Below, piece after piece: positions 32,913 through 41,817 of a stretch of 64,000 bases of DNA. Location: positions 1 through 64,000 of the forward strand of contig NZ_SBLC01000017.1 of NCBI RefSeq assembly GCF_004054105.1. Reading direction: 5' to 3'. How positions within the stretch are numbered: the stretch's first letter is position 1; each line of letters opens with the position of its first letter. The notes under the pieces were generated by a model. That model did no database searches and was not told the DNA's origin. It saw nothing but the letters and a program-made list of their open reading frames with translations. A program made the position numbers and the translations under genes. Source of the DNA: Falsigemmobacter intermedius. GTDB lineage: Bacteria; Pseudomonadota; Alphaproteobacteria; Rhodobacterales; Rhodobacteraceae.

Positions 32913-33976
32913 GCGAATGTCGTCTGTTTTCTGCCATGGCGCTTTGTGCGGCAGCCCTTTTGCCCGCTCCGCTGCAGGCCGGGGCGCCTTTGAGCGTGAC
33001 CACGGCTGAGGTGCGCTATGATGAGACCGGCATCACCCTGGAGCTGACCGGACTGATCACCGCCCGCGATCTGGTCAGCGCGGGCTTTGCCAATCCCGGC
33101 CAGGTGCTGGCGGTCTATCCGGAGGCGGGGGCAAGCGTGGCGGCGGGGGATCTGCTGGCTGAGCAGGACCCCACCCAGGCGAGAGAGGCTCTGCGCGCGG
33201 CAAAGGCGGCGCTGGTTGCGGCTGACGCGGCGCTGTTGCGTGAGGAGCGTGAGGTGTCGCGCGACCGCGAGCTGTCGCGCCAGGGCTATGTCTCTCAGGC
33301 GCAGCTGGACGCCGCCGAAGAAGCGCTGACCACGGCGCGGGCCAGCGCACGCCAGGCCGCTGCTCGTGTGGATGCGGCCGCGAAGGCGCTGGAAGAGACG
33401 CGGCTGACCGCCCGGGTGGCTGCTGTCGTCCTCAGCCGTGAGGCCGAGGCGGGGCAGGTGGTGGGCGCGGCGCAGCCGGTTCTGGAACTGGCGGGGCTAG
33501 AGGGGCGCGATGCGGTCTTTGTTGCGCCTGCGGATTACAATCTGACCGCGCTTCCGGGCACAAGGATAGAGCTGACAACCATTGAGCCGCCGAACCGCAG
33601 CTTCACCGCCGAGGTGCATCAGGTCGCGCCGATGATCGACAGCAATACCGGCGGGATCCGCGTTACCCTGCGCCTGTCCGAAGAGGCCGCGGGTCAGGTG
33701 ATGCTCAACGAGCCGGTTGAGGGGCATCTGCCGGTGGGCATCGGTCGCGCGGCCGGGCTTCCGGCCGGGGCTCTGGTGCGCGGGCAGGGCGGCCCGGCGG
33801 TCTGGGTTCTGGGCGACGACGGCTTCGCCAGCCTGACCCCGGTGCGGGTCGCGCATTACACCTCTGAGCGGGTTTTTCTGGCGGAGGGTCTGCCCGAGGG
33901 GGCCCGCGTGGTCGTCAGGGGCGCGGCTCAGCTTTTCCCCGGTCGCGCCTTGCGGGTGCAGGATGCTCAGGAGTAA
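32909..33976 (+). CDS. RND efflux periplasmic adaptor, first of two
   Basis: A 355-residue membrane-fusion protein. A signal peptide covers about residues 1-25 (ending PLQAGAP). A lipoyl half (GQVLAVYPEAGASVAAGD), an alpha-hairpin with DRELSRQGYVSQAQLDAAEEAL, the second lipoyl half (ARVAAVVLSREAEAGQVV) and the beta-barrel follow. The long frame opening at 32663 runs inside the TetR gene; the ATG at 32909 in the ATGA overlap is the real start. Two consecutive adaptors before one permease recall TriAB-TriC of Pseudomonas, where both are required. Confidence 0.88.
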   Translation: MSECRLFSAMALCAAALLPAPLQAGAPLSVTTAEVRYDETGITLELTGLITARDLVSAGFANPGQVLAVYPEAGASVAAGDLLAEQDPTQAREALRAAKAALVAADAALLREEREVSRDRELSRQGYVSQAQLDAAEEALTTARASARQAAARVDAAAKALEETRLTARVAAVVLSREAEAGQVVGAAQPVLELAGLEGRDAVFVAPADYNLTALPGTRIELTTIEPPNRSFTAEVHQVAPMIDSNTGGIRVTLRLSEEAAGQVMLNEPVEGHLPVGIGRAAGLPAGALVRGQGGPAVWVLGDDGFASLTPVRVAHYTSERVFLAEGLPEGARVVVRGAAQLFPGRALRVQDAQE

Positions 33977-33983
33977 GCCCGTC

Positions 33984-35105
33984 ATGAAGCTGCCATTCGG
34001 ACCCGCTTTCTTTGCTCTGATCGCCCTGAGCGCGCCGCTTTTTGCCCAAACGCCGCTCCTGCGTCCTGTCGTCAGCGAAATTACCGCCCCGGAGGCTTCC
34101 CACGCCGGGCGGTTCATCGGCACGGTTGAGGCGACCACGACGGTGGGCGTGGCCTTTGAGCTGCTGGGCCGTCTGATCTCGCGCAGTGCCGATGAGGGCG
34201 AGAGCGTCACCCGCGGTCAGGAACTGGCCCGCATCGACAGCCGGGCCCTGACGGAGGATCGTGACGCTGCCCGCGCCTCTGTGGAAAGCCTGGAGGTGAC
34301 CTTCGCCACCCTGCAGCGGGCCCGACAGCGGGCCATTGAACTTGCCGGGCGCGGCGTGGCCGCCGCTGCCGCTCTTGAGACCGCTGAACGCAATGAGGCG
34401 GTGGCCCGCGCCAATCTGGAGCAGGCCCGCGCCACCCTTGCGCGTGCCGAAGATGCACTTGACCGCGCGGTTCTGCGCGCGCCCTTTGATGGCATCGTGA
34501 TCCAGACCCGCCATGAGCCTGGCAGCACCATCGCTGCGGGCGATCCGGTTCTGATCCTCGCAGGTCCGGGCGGGCGCAATGTCGTGCTGACCCTGCCGGT
34601 CACGCTTTTGCAAAACGCTGAGGTCGGGCAAAGCCGGTTTCGCATTTACGCCCCGAAGCTGCCGCCTGAGGGGCTGAAGGGGGTGTTGTTGCGGGTTGAT
34701 CCGGCCTCGGTATCGCAGACCCGCATGCGCCGCGCCTGGATCGGGCTTGGCCCGGAAGCCGCGGTTCTGGCCATCGGAGAGCTGGTCAGCGTCGCCCCGG
34801 AAGAGAGCGGGGATGAGGCGCGTGTCACCCTGCCGGAAGCCGCCCTGCTGAAGGGCGATCCGCCTTTCGTGTGGCAGGTTGTCGAAGAGGCAGGGGCGCG
34901 CATTCTGCGCAAACGCCCCGTCACGCCCGAAGGGCCGCCCCGGGCCGGGCGCATTGCCGTGACAGATCTGCCTGCGGGCAGCGAGATTGTCGTTCGTGGC
35001 ACCCGCTCGCTGCAGGACGGACAGCCTGTCGGCCCCGGCATCCGTCCGCCAGACGGACCCGGTGCGCCCATGGCCCCCCTGCCCCTGATCTTCGGAGAGA
35101 ACTGA
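33984..35105 (+). CDS. RND efflux periplasmic adaptor, second of two
   Basis: A 373-residue membrane-fusion protein with a signal peptide ending at LFAQTP, a lipoyl half (VAFELLGRLISRSADEGESVTRGQ), a long Ala/Glu/Arg-rich hairpin (about residues 90-160), the second lipoyl half (DRAVLRAPFDGIVIQTRHEPGSTI) and a beta-barrel. It is distinct in sequence from the first adaptor. The ATG at 33984 is preceded by AGGAG at 33969-33973, which decides it over the upstream ATG at 33963. It is 1 base from the permease start at 35107. Confidence 0.88.
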   Translation: MKLPFGPAFFALIALSAPLFAQTPLLRPVVSEITAPEASHAGRFIGTVEATTTVGVAFELLGRLISRSADEGESVTRGQELARIDSRALTEDRDAARASVESLEVTFATLQRARQRAIELAGRGVAAAAALETAERNEAVARANLEQARATLARAEDALDRAVLRAPFDGIVIQTRHEPGSTIAAGDPVLILAGPGGRNVVLTLPVTLLQNAEVGQSRFRIYAPKLPPEGLKGVLLRVDPASVSQTRMRRAWIGLGPEAAVLAIGELVSVAPEESGDEARVTLPEAALLKGDPPFVWQVVEEAGARILRKRPVTPEGPPRAGRIAVTDLPAGSEIVVRGTRSLQDGQPVGPGIRPPDGPGAPMAPLPLIFGEN

Positions 35106-35106
35106 G

Positions 35107-38100
35107 ATGCGCTTTAACCTCTCAGACTGGGCGCTGAAGCACCGCTCGCTGGTGTGGTATCTTCTCCTGGTCTCGCTCCTGGCGGGGGCCTTTTCCTACA
35201 CCCGACTCGGGCGTGAAGAAGATCCGGCCTTTACCATCCGCACCATGGTGATCCAGGGCGTGCTGCCCGGGGCCACCACCAGCGAAACCGCAGCCCAGGT
35301 CACGGACCGGATTGAGAAAAAGCTCCAGGAGCTTGGCTCAAAACTGCACACCCGATCGGTGACGCAGCCGGGGCTGTCGATTGTCTATCTCGATCTCTTT
35401 GACGAGACCCCGGCGGAGAAGGTTCAGGAAACCTGGCTGCGGGTGCGTGCCATGATGGCCGATCTTCAGCCCCAGATGCCCGCCGAGTTTCGCGGTTTTG
35501 GCTTTGAAGACAGTTTCGGCGATGTCTATGGCTCGGTCTATGCGCTGACCTCGGATGGCTTCACCCCGCGCGAGATGCGCGATACCGCCGAAGAGATCCG
35601 CTCGGAGATCCTGTCGATCCGCCAGGCAGGGAAGGTCAATCTGATCGGAGCCCGCGATCCGGCGATCTATATTGAGTTTTCGGCGCGCCGCCTCGCGGCC
35701 AATGGCATCGACAAAGCGGCGGTTCTGGATGAACTCGCCGCGCAGAACACCATCGTGCCCGCGGGCGTCATCGACACCGGCGAAGAGCGCATTCTGGTGC
35801 GCAACGACAGCCATTTCACCTCTGCGGCAGAGATTGCCGCTGTGCCGCTGCGGTCCGGCGATGTGTGGTTTCGGCTGAGCGATGTGGCGACGGTGCGCGA
35901 AGGCTATGTGACGCCGCCGGAAAAGCTGTTCCGCTTCAACGGTCAGGAGGCCATTGGGCTGGCTGTGGGCATGCGAGAGGGCGAGAACGTTCAGGATTTC
36001 GGCGCCGCCCTTGATGCGGCCATGACGCGGGTCGCTGCCGGTCTGCCCCATGGGCTGGAGCTGCACCGCGTGGCCGATCAGCCCCATGTGGTCACGGAGG
36101 CGGTGGGCCATTTCATCCAGGCGCTGGTCGAGGCTGTGGTCATCGTCCTGGCGGTCAGCTTTGTGTCGCTGGGTCTGCGGGCCGGGCTTGTGGTGACGCT
36201 TTCGATCCCGCTGGTTCTGGCGCTGACATTCGTGGTGATGGATATCTGGGGGCTCACCCTGCAGCGGGTGTCGCTGGGGGCGCTGATCATCGCGCTCGGG
36301 CTTCTGGTTGATGATGCGATGATCGCGATTGAGACCATGATTTCGCGGCTCGAAGCGGGCGATAAGATCGAAAAAGCCGCCTCTTTTGCCTGGACCTCGA
36401 TTGCCTTTCCAATGCTGACCGGCACCCTTGTTACCGTGGCGGGTTTCATTCCGATCGGGCTGAACAGTTCCAAGGCGGGGGAATTTACCTTCTCGCTTTT
36501 CGTGGTGATCGCGGTCTCGCTGATGCTGTCCTGGGTGGTGGCGGTCTTTTTTGCGCCGCTGCTGGGAGCGGCCTTTCTGCCCAAAACCATGGCGCATCAG
36601 AGTGTTGAGCCGGGGCGGATGCGGCGTGGCTTTGACCGCGCGCTGGACTGGTCGATGCGCCATCCGCTCGCGATTGTGGCGGTGACGCTGCTGGCCACCG
36701 CGCTGTCGGTTGGCGGGATGCGCTTTGTGGAGCAGCAGTTTTTCCCGCCCTCAGACCGGACGGAACTGATCGTGGATGTGGCGCTGCCCGCCAATGCCTC
36801 GATCGATGCCACCGACCACGCGCTGAAACTGCTGGAGGCCGAGCTTTCCACCCGCGATGAAGTGCGGTTCTGGTCCACCCATGTCGGTGAGACCGCGCCG
36901 CGCTTTATCCTGTCTTACGATGTCCAGGCACCGGGGCGGAACATCGGGCAGATTGTCATTCAGACCCATGATCTGGACGCCCGTGATGCCCTGCGTGCCC
37001 ATCTTGAGGGCTTTGTCCGTGAGGCGCTGCCCGGCACCGATGTGCTGATCAAACTGCTGGAGATCGGCCCGCCGGTGGGCAAGCCGGTGCAATATCGCGT
37101 CTCGGGGCCGGATGCGGATCTGCTGCATGAAAAGGCGATGGATCTGGCGTCGCTTCTCAACCGTGATCCGCGGCTGACGAATATCTCGCTCGACTGGGGT
37201 GTTCCCGCGCGGATGGTGGAACTGAAGATCGACCACAGCCGCTTGCGCCGCCTTGGGCTGACGCAAAAGGACATCTCCTCGGCGCTGCAGGTGCTTTTTG
37301 CCGGGGCGGAAATCACGGCGCTGCGCGATGACACCTATCTGGTGCCGGTAATCGCGCGCGGCGATGACCGCGACCGGCGCAGCCTCTCCAGCCTTGCGGC
37401 GCTGCAGATTGCCACGCCCTCAGGCGATGCCATTCCGCTTTTGAGTTTTGCGACCCTCGACTGGTCCTCGGAGCAGCCCCTGATGATGACCCGCGACCGG
37501 GCGCTGACGATCACCGTCAAAGCCTCGATCGCCGATCGCACGCAGCCCGCCACCATCGCGAAAGATCTTGCTAAACAGATCAAAGCAATGCGTGAGGCGC
37601 TGCCCCATGGCTATGAGCTGGCGCTCGGCGGCTCCGAGGAATCGAGTGCCGAGAGTAAGGCGCCGATCATCGCGGTGGTGCCGGTCATGCTGCTGATCCT
37701 GGTGACGCTTGTGATGGTTCAGATGCAGAGTTTCCGGCTGACCTTCATTGTGATGATGGCGGCCCCTCCGGGTCTGATCGGGGTGGTGGCGGCGCTTTTG
37801 CTGTCGGGCAAACCCCTGGGCTTTGTGGCGATTCTGGGCGTTCTGGCATTGATGGGGATTCTGATCCGCAACTCGGTCATTCTGGTGCATGAAATCTCCG
37901 TGCAGCGCGAGGCGGGCGTTCCCGCCTGGGAGGCGGTGCGCCATGCCTCACAAAGCCGGGCGCGGCCGATCCTGCTGACGGCGGCTGCGGCAAGTTTTGC
38001 GCTGATCCCGATTGCGCGGCAGGTGTTCTGGGGGCCGATGGCCTATGGCATGATGGGCGGCATTATCGTCGGCACCCTGGTGACGCTGCTGTTCATCCCG

Positions 38101-38154
38101 GCGCTTTACTGCCTTGTGATGCGGGTCCGGCCGGAGGCGGCACCTGCCGCTTAA
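35107..38154 (+). CDS. RND efflux permease (TriC/VexF-like)
   Basis: A 1015-residue inner-membrane RND transporter. The N-terminus (MRFNLSDWALKHRSLVWYLLL, then RLGREEDPAFTIRTMVI) is typical of the branch that works with two adaptors rather than of AcrB. The proton-relay pair lies in GLLVDDAMIAIETMISRLE (about residue 403). The late motif GVLALMGILIRNSVILVHEI is also present. It should export hydrophobic or amphiphilic compounds together with both adaptors and an outer-membrane channel encoded elsewhere. The stop codon overlaps that of the converging modC gene in TTAA at 38151-38154. Confidence 0.93.
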   Translation: MRFNLSDWALKHRSLVWYLLLVSLLAGAFSYTRLGREEDPAFTIRTMVIQGVLPGATTSETAAQVTDRIEKKLQELGSKLHTRSVTQPGLSIVYLDLFDETPAEKVQETWLRVRAMMADLQPQMPAEFRGFGFEDSFGDVYGSVYALTSDGFTPREMRDTAEEIRSEILSIRQAGKVNLIGARDPAIYIEFSARRLAANGIDKAAVLDELAAQNTIVPAGVIDTGEERILVRNDSHFTSAAEIAAVPLRSGDVWFRLSDVATVREGYVTPPEKLFRFNGQEAIGLAVGMREGENVQDFGAALDAAMTRVAAGLPHGLELHRVADQPHVVTEAVGHFIQALVEAVVIVLAVSFVSLGLRAGLVVTLSIPLVLALTFVVMDIWGLTLQRVSLGALIIALGLLVDDAMIAIETMISRLEAGDKIEKAASFAWTSIAFPMLTGTLVTVAGFIPIGLNSSKAGEFTFSLFVVIAVSLMLSWVVAVFFAPLLGAAFLPKTMAHQSVEPGRMRRGFDRALDWSMRHPLAIVAVTLLATALSVGGMRFVEQQFFPPSDRTELIVDVALPANASIDATDHALKLLEAELSTRDEVRFWSTHVGETAPRFILSYDVQAPGRNIGQIVIQTHDLDARDALRAHLEGFVREALPGTDVLIKLLEIGPPVGKPVQYRVSGPDADLLHEKAMDLASLLNRDPRLTNISLDWGVPARMVELKIDHSRLRRLGLTQKDISSALQVLFAGAEITALRDDTYLVPVIARGDDRDRRSLSSLAALQIATPSGDAIPLLSFATLDWSSEQPLMMTRDRALTITVKASIADRTQPATIAKDLAKQIKAMREALPHGYELALGGSEESSAESKAPIIAVVPVMLLILVTLVMVQMQSFRLTFIVMMAAPPGLIGVVAALLLSGKPLGFVAILGVLALMGILIRNSVILVHEISVQREAGVPAWEAVRHASQSRARPILLTAAAASFALIPIARQVFWGPMAYGMMGGIIVGTLVTLLFIPALYCLVMRVRPEAAPAA

Positions 38155-39212
38155 TCGCCGCTGAGAAGCGAGGCGGCTTTCACAATGGCAAAGACCTGCC
38201 CGCCGGGGCGCAGATCCAGGGCTGCGGCAGAGCGGGCGGTGATCCGGGCCGGGATCACCCCGCCCCCGGTCGCCATCCGCACCATGACCTCTGCCTCTGA
38301 GATCGGGGTGAGGTTCAGGATGCGGGCCGGCAGCACATTGAGTGCGGATATCCCCTGCGGCAGCTCGCGGGCGATCATCACATCGCGGGCGGGGATCTGA
38401 AGGCGCATCTGCCGACCCTCGGCCAGCGGCGCGCCCGGCAGCCAGAGCGGCGTGCCCTCCGCGAGGCGGAGTTTATTGAGACCATCCGCGCTGCGCCCCG
38501 TGACCTGCACCTGCAGCACCGCCGCCGCGCGGTCGAGCGACAGGCCCGGGGAGGCACCCGACAGCACCTCCCCGAGCGGTCCCGCGCCGGTCACTTTGCC
38601 CTCCTTCATCAGCACAAGGGTGGTGGCCAGCCGGGCCACTTCCTCCAGCGAGTGGCTGATATAAAGGATCGGCAGACCGGCCTCGTCGCGCAGCCGCTCG
38701 AGCCAGGGCAGAATCTCACCGCGCCGCGCCGCATCAAGCGCCGAGAGCGGCTCATCCATCAGCAGAAAATCCGGCTGCGACAGCAGCGCCCGCCCGATGG
38801 CGACCCGCTGCTGCTCTCCGCCTGAAAGCGCGCCAGGACGGCGGCTCAGAAGGTGGGTGATCCCCAGCATGTCGCAGACCCGCTCTGCCTCAGCTGCCGG
38901 GGCGCGTCCCGCGCCATAGCGCAGGTTCTGCGCCACGCTGAGATGCGGAAACAGGCGCGGCTCCTGGAAGACGCAGCCCATGCGGCGGTGACGCGGTGCG
39001 ATATGGACCCCGGCGGATCGGTCAAAAAGCGCCTTACCCGCCAGGCGGATATGCCCAGCATCGGGTTGCAGAAGGCCCGCAATTGCCTGAAATATCGTGC
39101 TTTTTCCTGAGCCTGATGGCCCGAAAAGCGCCGTGACCCCGGCAGGGGCGCTGAAAGCCGCCTCAAGGTGAAAGGCCCCGAAGCTGTGGCGGATATCGAC
39201 CTCCAGCGTCAT
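38151..39212 (-). CDS. modC: Molybdate ABC transporter ATP-binding protein ModC
   Basis: A 353-residue ATPase. Walker A GPSGSGKST (about residues 31-39), signature LSGGEQQRVAIGRALL, Walker B FLLMDEPLSALD and the H-loop YISHSLEE are present. After about residue 285 comes a TOBE/Mop domain (ISALNVLPARILNLTPI, then RSAAALDLRPGGQVFAIVKA), which binds oxyanions in ModC proteins. The start overlaps the modB stop (ATGA at 39209-39212). Tungstate transport is an alternative. No ModE regulator or modA gene is adjacent. Confidence 0.92.
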   Translation of the reverse strand: MTLEVDIRHSFGAFHLEAAFSAPAGVTALFGPSGSGKSTIFQAIAGLLQPDAGHIRLAGKALFDRSAGVHIAPRHRRMGCVFQEPRLFPHLSVAQNLRYGAGRAPAAEAERVCDMLGITHLLSRRPGALSGGEQQRVAIGRALLSQPDFLLMDEPLSALDAARRGEILPWLERLRDEAGLPILYISHSLEEVARLATTLVLMKEGKVTGAGPLGEVLSGASPGLSLDRAAAVLQVQVTGRSADGLNKLRLAEGTPLWLPGAPLAEGRQMRLQIPARDVMIARELPQGISALNVLPARILNLTPISEAEVMVRMATGGGVIPARITARSAAALDLRPGGQVFAIVKAASLLSGD

Positions 39213-39907
39213 TGCCCCGAGATCCTTTTGTGCATCCGCCGCGCCAGCACTTCTGACATCAGCAGCGCCACCATGGCCAGCGCCACTGAGATCATCACCA
39301 GCCGCGCCGCTGCGCCATCACTGCCGGGAACCTGCAGCAGGCTGTAGATCGCCGAGGGCAGCGTCTGGGTCTGACCGGGGATATTGGAGACAAAGGTGAT
39401 CGTGGCCCCAAATTCCCCAAGCGCCTTGGCGAAGGCCAGGATGGCCCCGGCCAGAATCCCCGGCGCGGCAAGGGGCAGGGTGATGGTGAGAAAAATCCGC
39501 ACAGGCCCTGCGCCTAAGGTGGCGGCAGCGGCCTCAAGCTTCGGATCCGCCGCCTCCAGGCTGAGGCGGATGGCGCGGACCAGCAGCGGAAAGGCCATGA
39601 CGGCCGCCGCAAGGGCCGCACCGGTCCATTGAAAGGCAAAGGTAAATCCCGTCAGCTCGTAAAGCGGCGCGCCGATCAGGCCCCGGCGGCCAAAGGCCAT
39701 CAGCAGCAGCCAGCCCGTCACCACCGGCGGCAGGATCAGCGGCAGATGGACCAGCCCGTTCAGAAGCTGCCGCCCCGGAAACTCGCAGCGTGCCAGCACG
39801 AAGGCCACCGCAATCCCCGGCGGCAGGCTGCAGAGCATGGCCCAGAAGGCCACCTTCAGGCTGAGCCAGACCGCTGCGGCCTGATCGGGCGTCAGCCAGT
39901 CGCTCAT
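39209..39907 (-). CDS. modB: Molybdate ABC transporter permease ModB
   Basis: A 232-residue inner-membrane permease with five to six helices. The ModB family motifs are LPLILPPVVTGWLLL, the EAA-type loop AAATLGAGPVRIFLTITLPLAAPGILAG and the C-terminal ALGEFGATITFVSNIPGQTQ. The frame opens at 40072, but the added residues are hydrophilic and non-conserved; the ATG at 39907 starts the family N-terminus. Normally modA precedes modB; here a 192-base gap and then the divergent TauE/SafE gene occupy that place. Confidence 0.92.
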   Translation of the reverse strand: MSDWLTPDQAAAVWLSLKVAFWAMLCSLPPGIAVAFVLARCEFPGRQLLNGLVHLPLILPPVVTGWLLLMAFGRRGLIGAPLYELTGFTFAFQWTGAALAAAVMAFPLLVRAIRLSLEAADPKLEAAAATLGAGPVRIFLTITLPLAAPGILAGAILAFAKALGEFGATITFVSNIPGQTQTLPSAIYSLLQVPGSDGAAARLVMISVALAMVALLMSEVLARRMHKRISGQ

Positions 39908-40099
39908 GCGCGGCGCTCGGGCGTGGGGAGGGGGATGGTCAAAGGCGGCTCCGGCAGTCTGTCGCGCCCCGCGGGGGGCGTCTGCCGCGACTTTCCGCGA
40001 GGCGGGCTGCGGGCGCAAGTCTCTGCGCTGTCGCAAGTGCCGGGCTCTGGCCTTTTCCGCAGGCGGCTGCAACAGAGAGGCGGTAAAAAGGAGACCGCA

Positions 40100-40864
40100 G
40101 TGTTTGAAGTCAGCCTTGAGATTGTCGCGCTGCTGCTCCTTGCGTCAGTGCTGAGCGGCTTTATCGATTCCATCGCCGGGGGCGGGGGCCTTGTCACCAT
40201 GCCCGCGCTGATGCTGGCCGGGGCCTCTCCGGTTGAGGCGCTGGCCACCAATAAGCTGCAGGGCAGTTTCGGCACGGCCACGTCTGCGGTATCTTATGCG
40301 CGGGCGGGGCATGTGAACCCGCGAGAGCAGCTGGGGCTCGCGCTGATTGCGGCGCTTTCCAGCGGGGTCGGGGTGCTGGTGGTGAGCCTGGTGCCGGTGA
40401 TCTGGCTGTCGCGGCTGATGCCGCTGGTTCTGATTGCGGTGGCGCTGTTTTTCGCGCTGCGCCGGGGGCTTGGCGATGAAAGCCGCCCGGCTAGGGTGGG
40501 TCCTGCGGTCATTGCGGGGCTGATGGTGCCGGTGATCGGCTTTTACGACGGCTTTTTCGGCCCCGGGACGGGCAGCTTTTTCATGCTCGGCTTTGTGATG
40601 CTGGCGGGCTACGGAATGCTGAAAGCCACGGCGCATACGAAATTTCTGAATTTCGCCTCGAGTTTTGCCGCCCTGCTGGCCTTTATTCCTTTGGGTGGCA
40701 TCTGGTGGGGGACGGGGCTGGTCATGGCCTGCGGGCAGATCCTTGGGGCACGGCTCGGCTCGCGCCTTGCGATGAAGCGCGGGGCCAGGCTGATCCGGCC
40801 GCTGCTGGTCGTGACCTCAGGCGGAATGGCGCTGCGGCTTTTGTGGCAGGCCTACGGCGGTTAA
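40100..40864 (+). CDS. TauE/SafE-family sulfite/organosulfonate exporter-like protein
   Basis: A 254-residue TSUP-family membrane protein with about eight helices. The repeated family motif is seen as GFIDSIAGGGGLVTMPALMLAG near residue 20 and GFYDGFFGPGTGSFFMLGFVML near residue 150. Members move sulfite, sulfoacetate or related anions. I chose the GTG at 40100 because AAGGAG at 40088-40093 is well placed and the N-terminus (MFEVSLEIVALLLLAS) matches the family; the frame upstream of it is not conserved. It is divergent from modB and converges on the TIM-barrel gene, sharing TTAA at 40861-40864. Confidence 0.87.
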   Translation: MFEVSLEIVALLLLASVLSGFIDSIAGGGGLVTMPALMLAGASPVEALATNKLQGSFGTATSAVSYARAGHVNPREQLGLALIAALSSGVGVLVVSLVPVIWLSRLMPLVLIAVALFFALRRGLGDESRPARVGPAVIAGLMVPVIGFYDGFFGPGTGSFFMLGFVMLAGYGMLKATAHTKFLNFASSFAALLAFIPLGGIWWGTGLVMACGQILGARLGSRLAMKRGARLIRPLLVVTSGGMALRLLWQAYGG

Positions 40865-41685
40865 CGCGCAAGGCCCTTTGCGCTCAGCCAGCCGATGGCC
40901 CTGGGGATGTCGCGCTTGTCGTTCAGCTCAAGGATCAGGCGCGGAATCCGGTCCAGTTCATTCAGGGCCCTGAAAACCGCAGGCCAGTTGATCCGCCCTT
41001 CGCCGGGCGGCCAGTGGCGGTCGGCATAGCCGTCGCTGTCCTGCAGATGCACGTGGCAAAGCTGCGCCCCTGCGCGGCGGACATAATAATCAACCGGCGG
41101 TGCACCAAAGCTGCCATGGGCAAATTCGGCGTGGCCGGTGTCGAGGGAGACCTGCACCGCTTCGCTTTCAAAAGCCCGGGCCAGGGTGGCGCGGATGTCG
41201 GGGTCTTTGTCCTGGACGTTTTCAATGACGATCTGAACGCCAAGTTCTTCCGCGCGGCGCACCACCGGATCCATTGAGGCGCGGCAGTTTGCGATCAGCC
41301 AGTCATAGGCAGAGCGGAAGGCAAAGTGATCAAGCGTGTGGTAATCCCAGGGGGTATAGGGGGAATGCACCACCATCTGATCGGCAGTCAGATCGGCGCA
41401 GACATCGAGCGCCTGCATCATCCGCTTTGTCACGATGGCCCGCACCTCCGGGTCGGGGGTCGACATATCGATGCCCCAGAATGGCCCGTGGATCCCCAGT
41501 CGCCCGCGCCAGCCGGAGAGAAGCTGCCTGATGCGCTGCGCCTGCGGCCGCCAGTCGCCGTTCAGCACCTCTGCCATGAAGAAATCCTGCAACTCGATGT
41601 CGCGGTGCTCTGTCACAATGAGATCGCCGAGCCTTTCCAGGTCATCGGCCTGAAGCGCGGCACCAAGAAGCGGCAGATCGGTCAT
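40861..41685 (-). CDS. Sugar phosphate isomerase/epimerase-like TIM barrel
   Basis: A 274-residue xylose-isomerase-like (AP endonuclease 2 superfamily) TIM barrel. Metal-ligand-type residues occur in VIENVQDKD (Glu), SLDTGHAEFAHG (Asp and His), LCHVHLQDSDG (His) and LILELND (Glu). The HGPFWGIDMSTPDPEVR segment near residue 66 is also family-like. It could be a sugar or inositol epimerase; no neighbouring sugar genes help. A terminator upstream (41756-41782) isolates it from cytochrome b561. Confidence 0.82.
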   Translation of the reverse strand: MTDLPLLGAALQADDLERLGDLIVTEHRDIELQDFFMAEVLNGDWRPQAQRIRQLLSGWRGRLGIHGPFWGIDMSTPDPEVRAIVTKRMMQALDVCADLTADQMVVHSPYTPWDYHTLDHFAFRSAYDWLIANCRASMDPVVRRAEELGVQIVIENVQDKDPDIRATLARAFESEAVQVSLDTGHAEFAHGSFGAPPVDYYVRRAGAQLCHVHLQDSDGYADRHWPPGEGRINWPAVFRALNELDRIPRLILELNDKRDIPRAIGWLSAKGLAR

Positions 41686-41755
41686 GACGGGCTCCTGTCA
41701 CAGTCAGGCTTCTCTCTGGCCTGCGGAAGGCCACCGGACAAGAGTGCAGGGGGCG

Positions 41756-41782
41756 AAAAAGGCCTCTCTTTGCAGAGAGGCC
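41756..41782 (-). terminator. Intrinsic terminator after cytochrome b561
   Basis: GGCCTCTCT (41761-41769) pairs perfectly with AGAGAGGCC (41774-41782) around a 4-base loop. On the minus strand the stem is followed by five T (the A-run at 41756-41760). It closes the cytochrome b561 transcript. Confidence 0.88.
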
Positions 41783-41817
41783 CCGGGAGTTTTTGATCCG
41801 TCAGGCGGGGCCGGGGT

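Noticed and set aside
35338-36663. 441-codon open frame on the minus strand
   Set aside because: His/Arg/Gln-rich antisense shadow of the RND permease.
39908-40072. modA remnant upstream of modB
   Set aside because: The translation of the in-frame extension is Arg/Pro/Ala-rich and shows no binding-protein motif.
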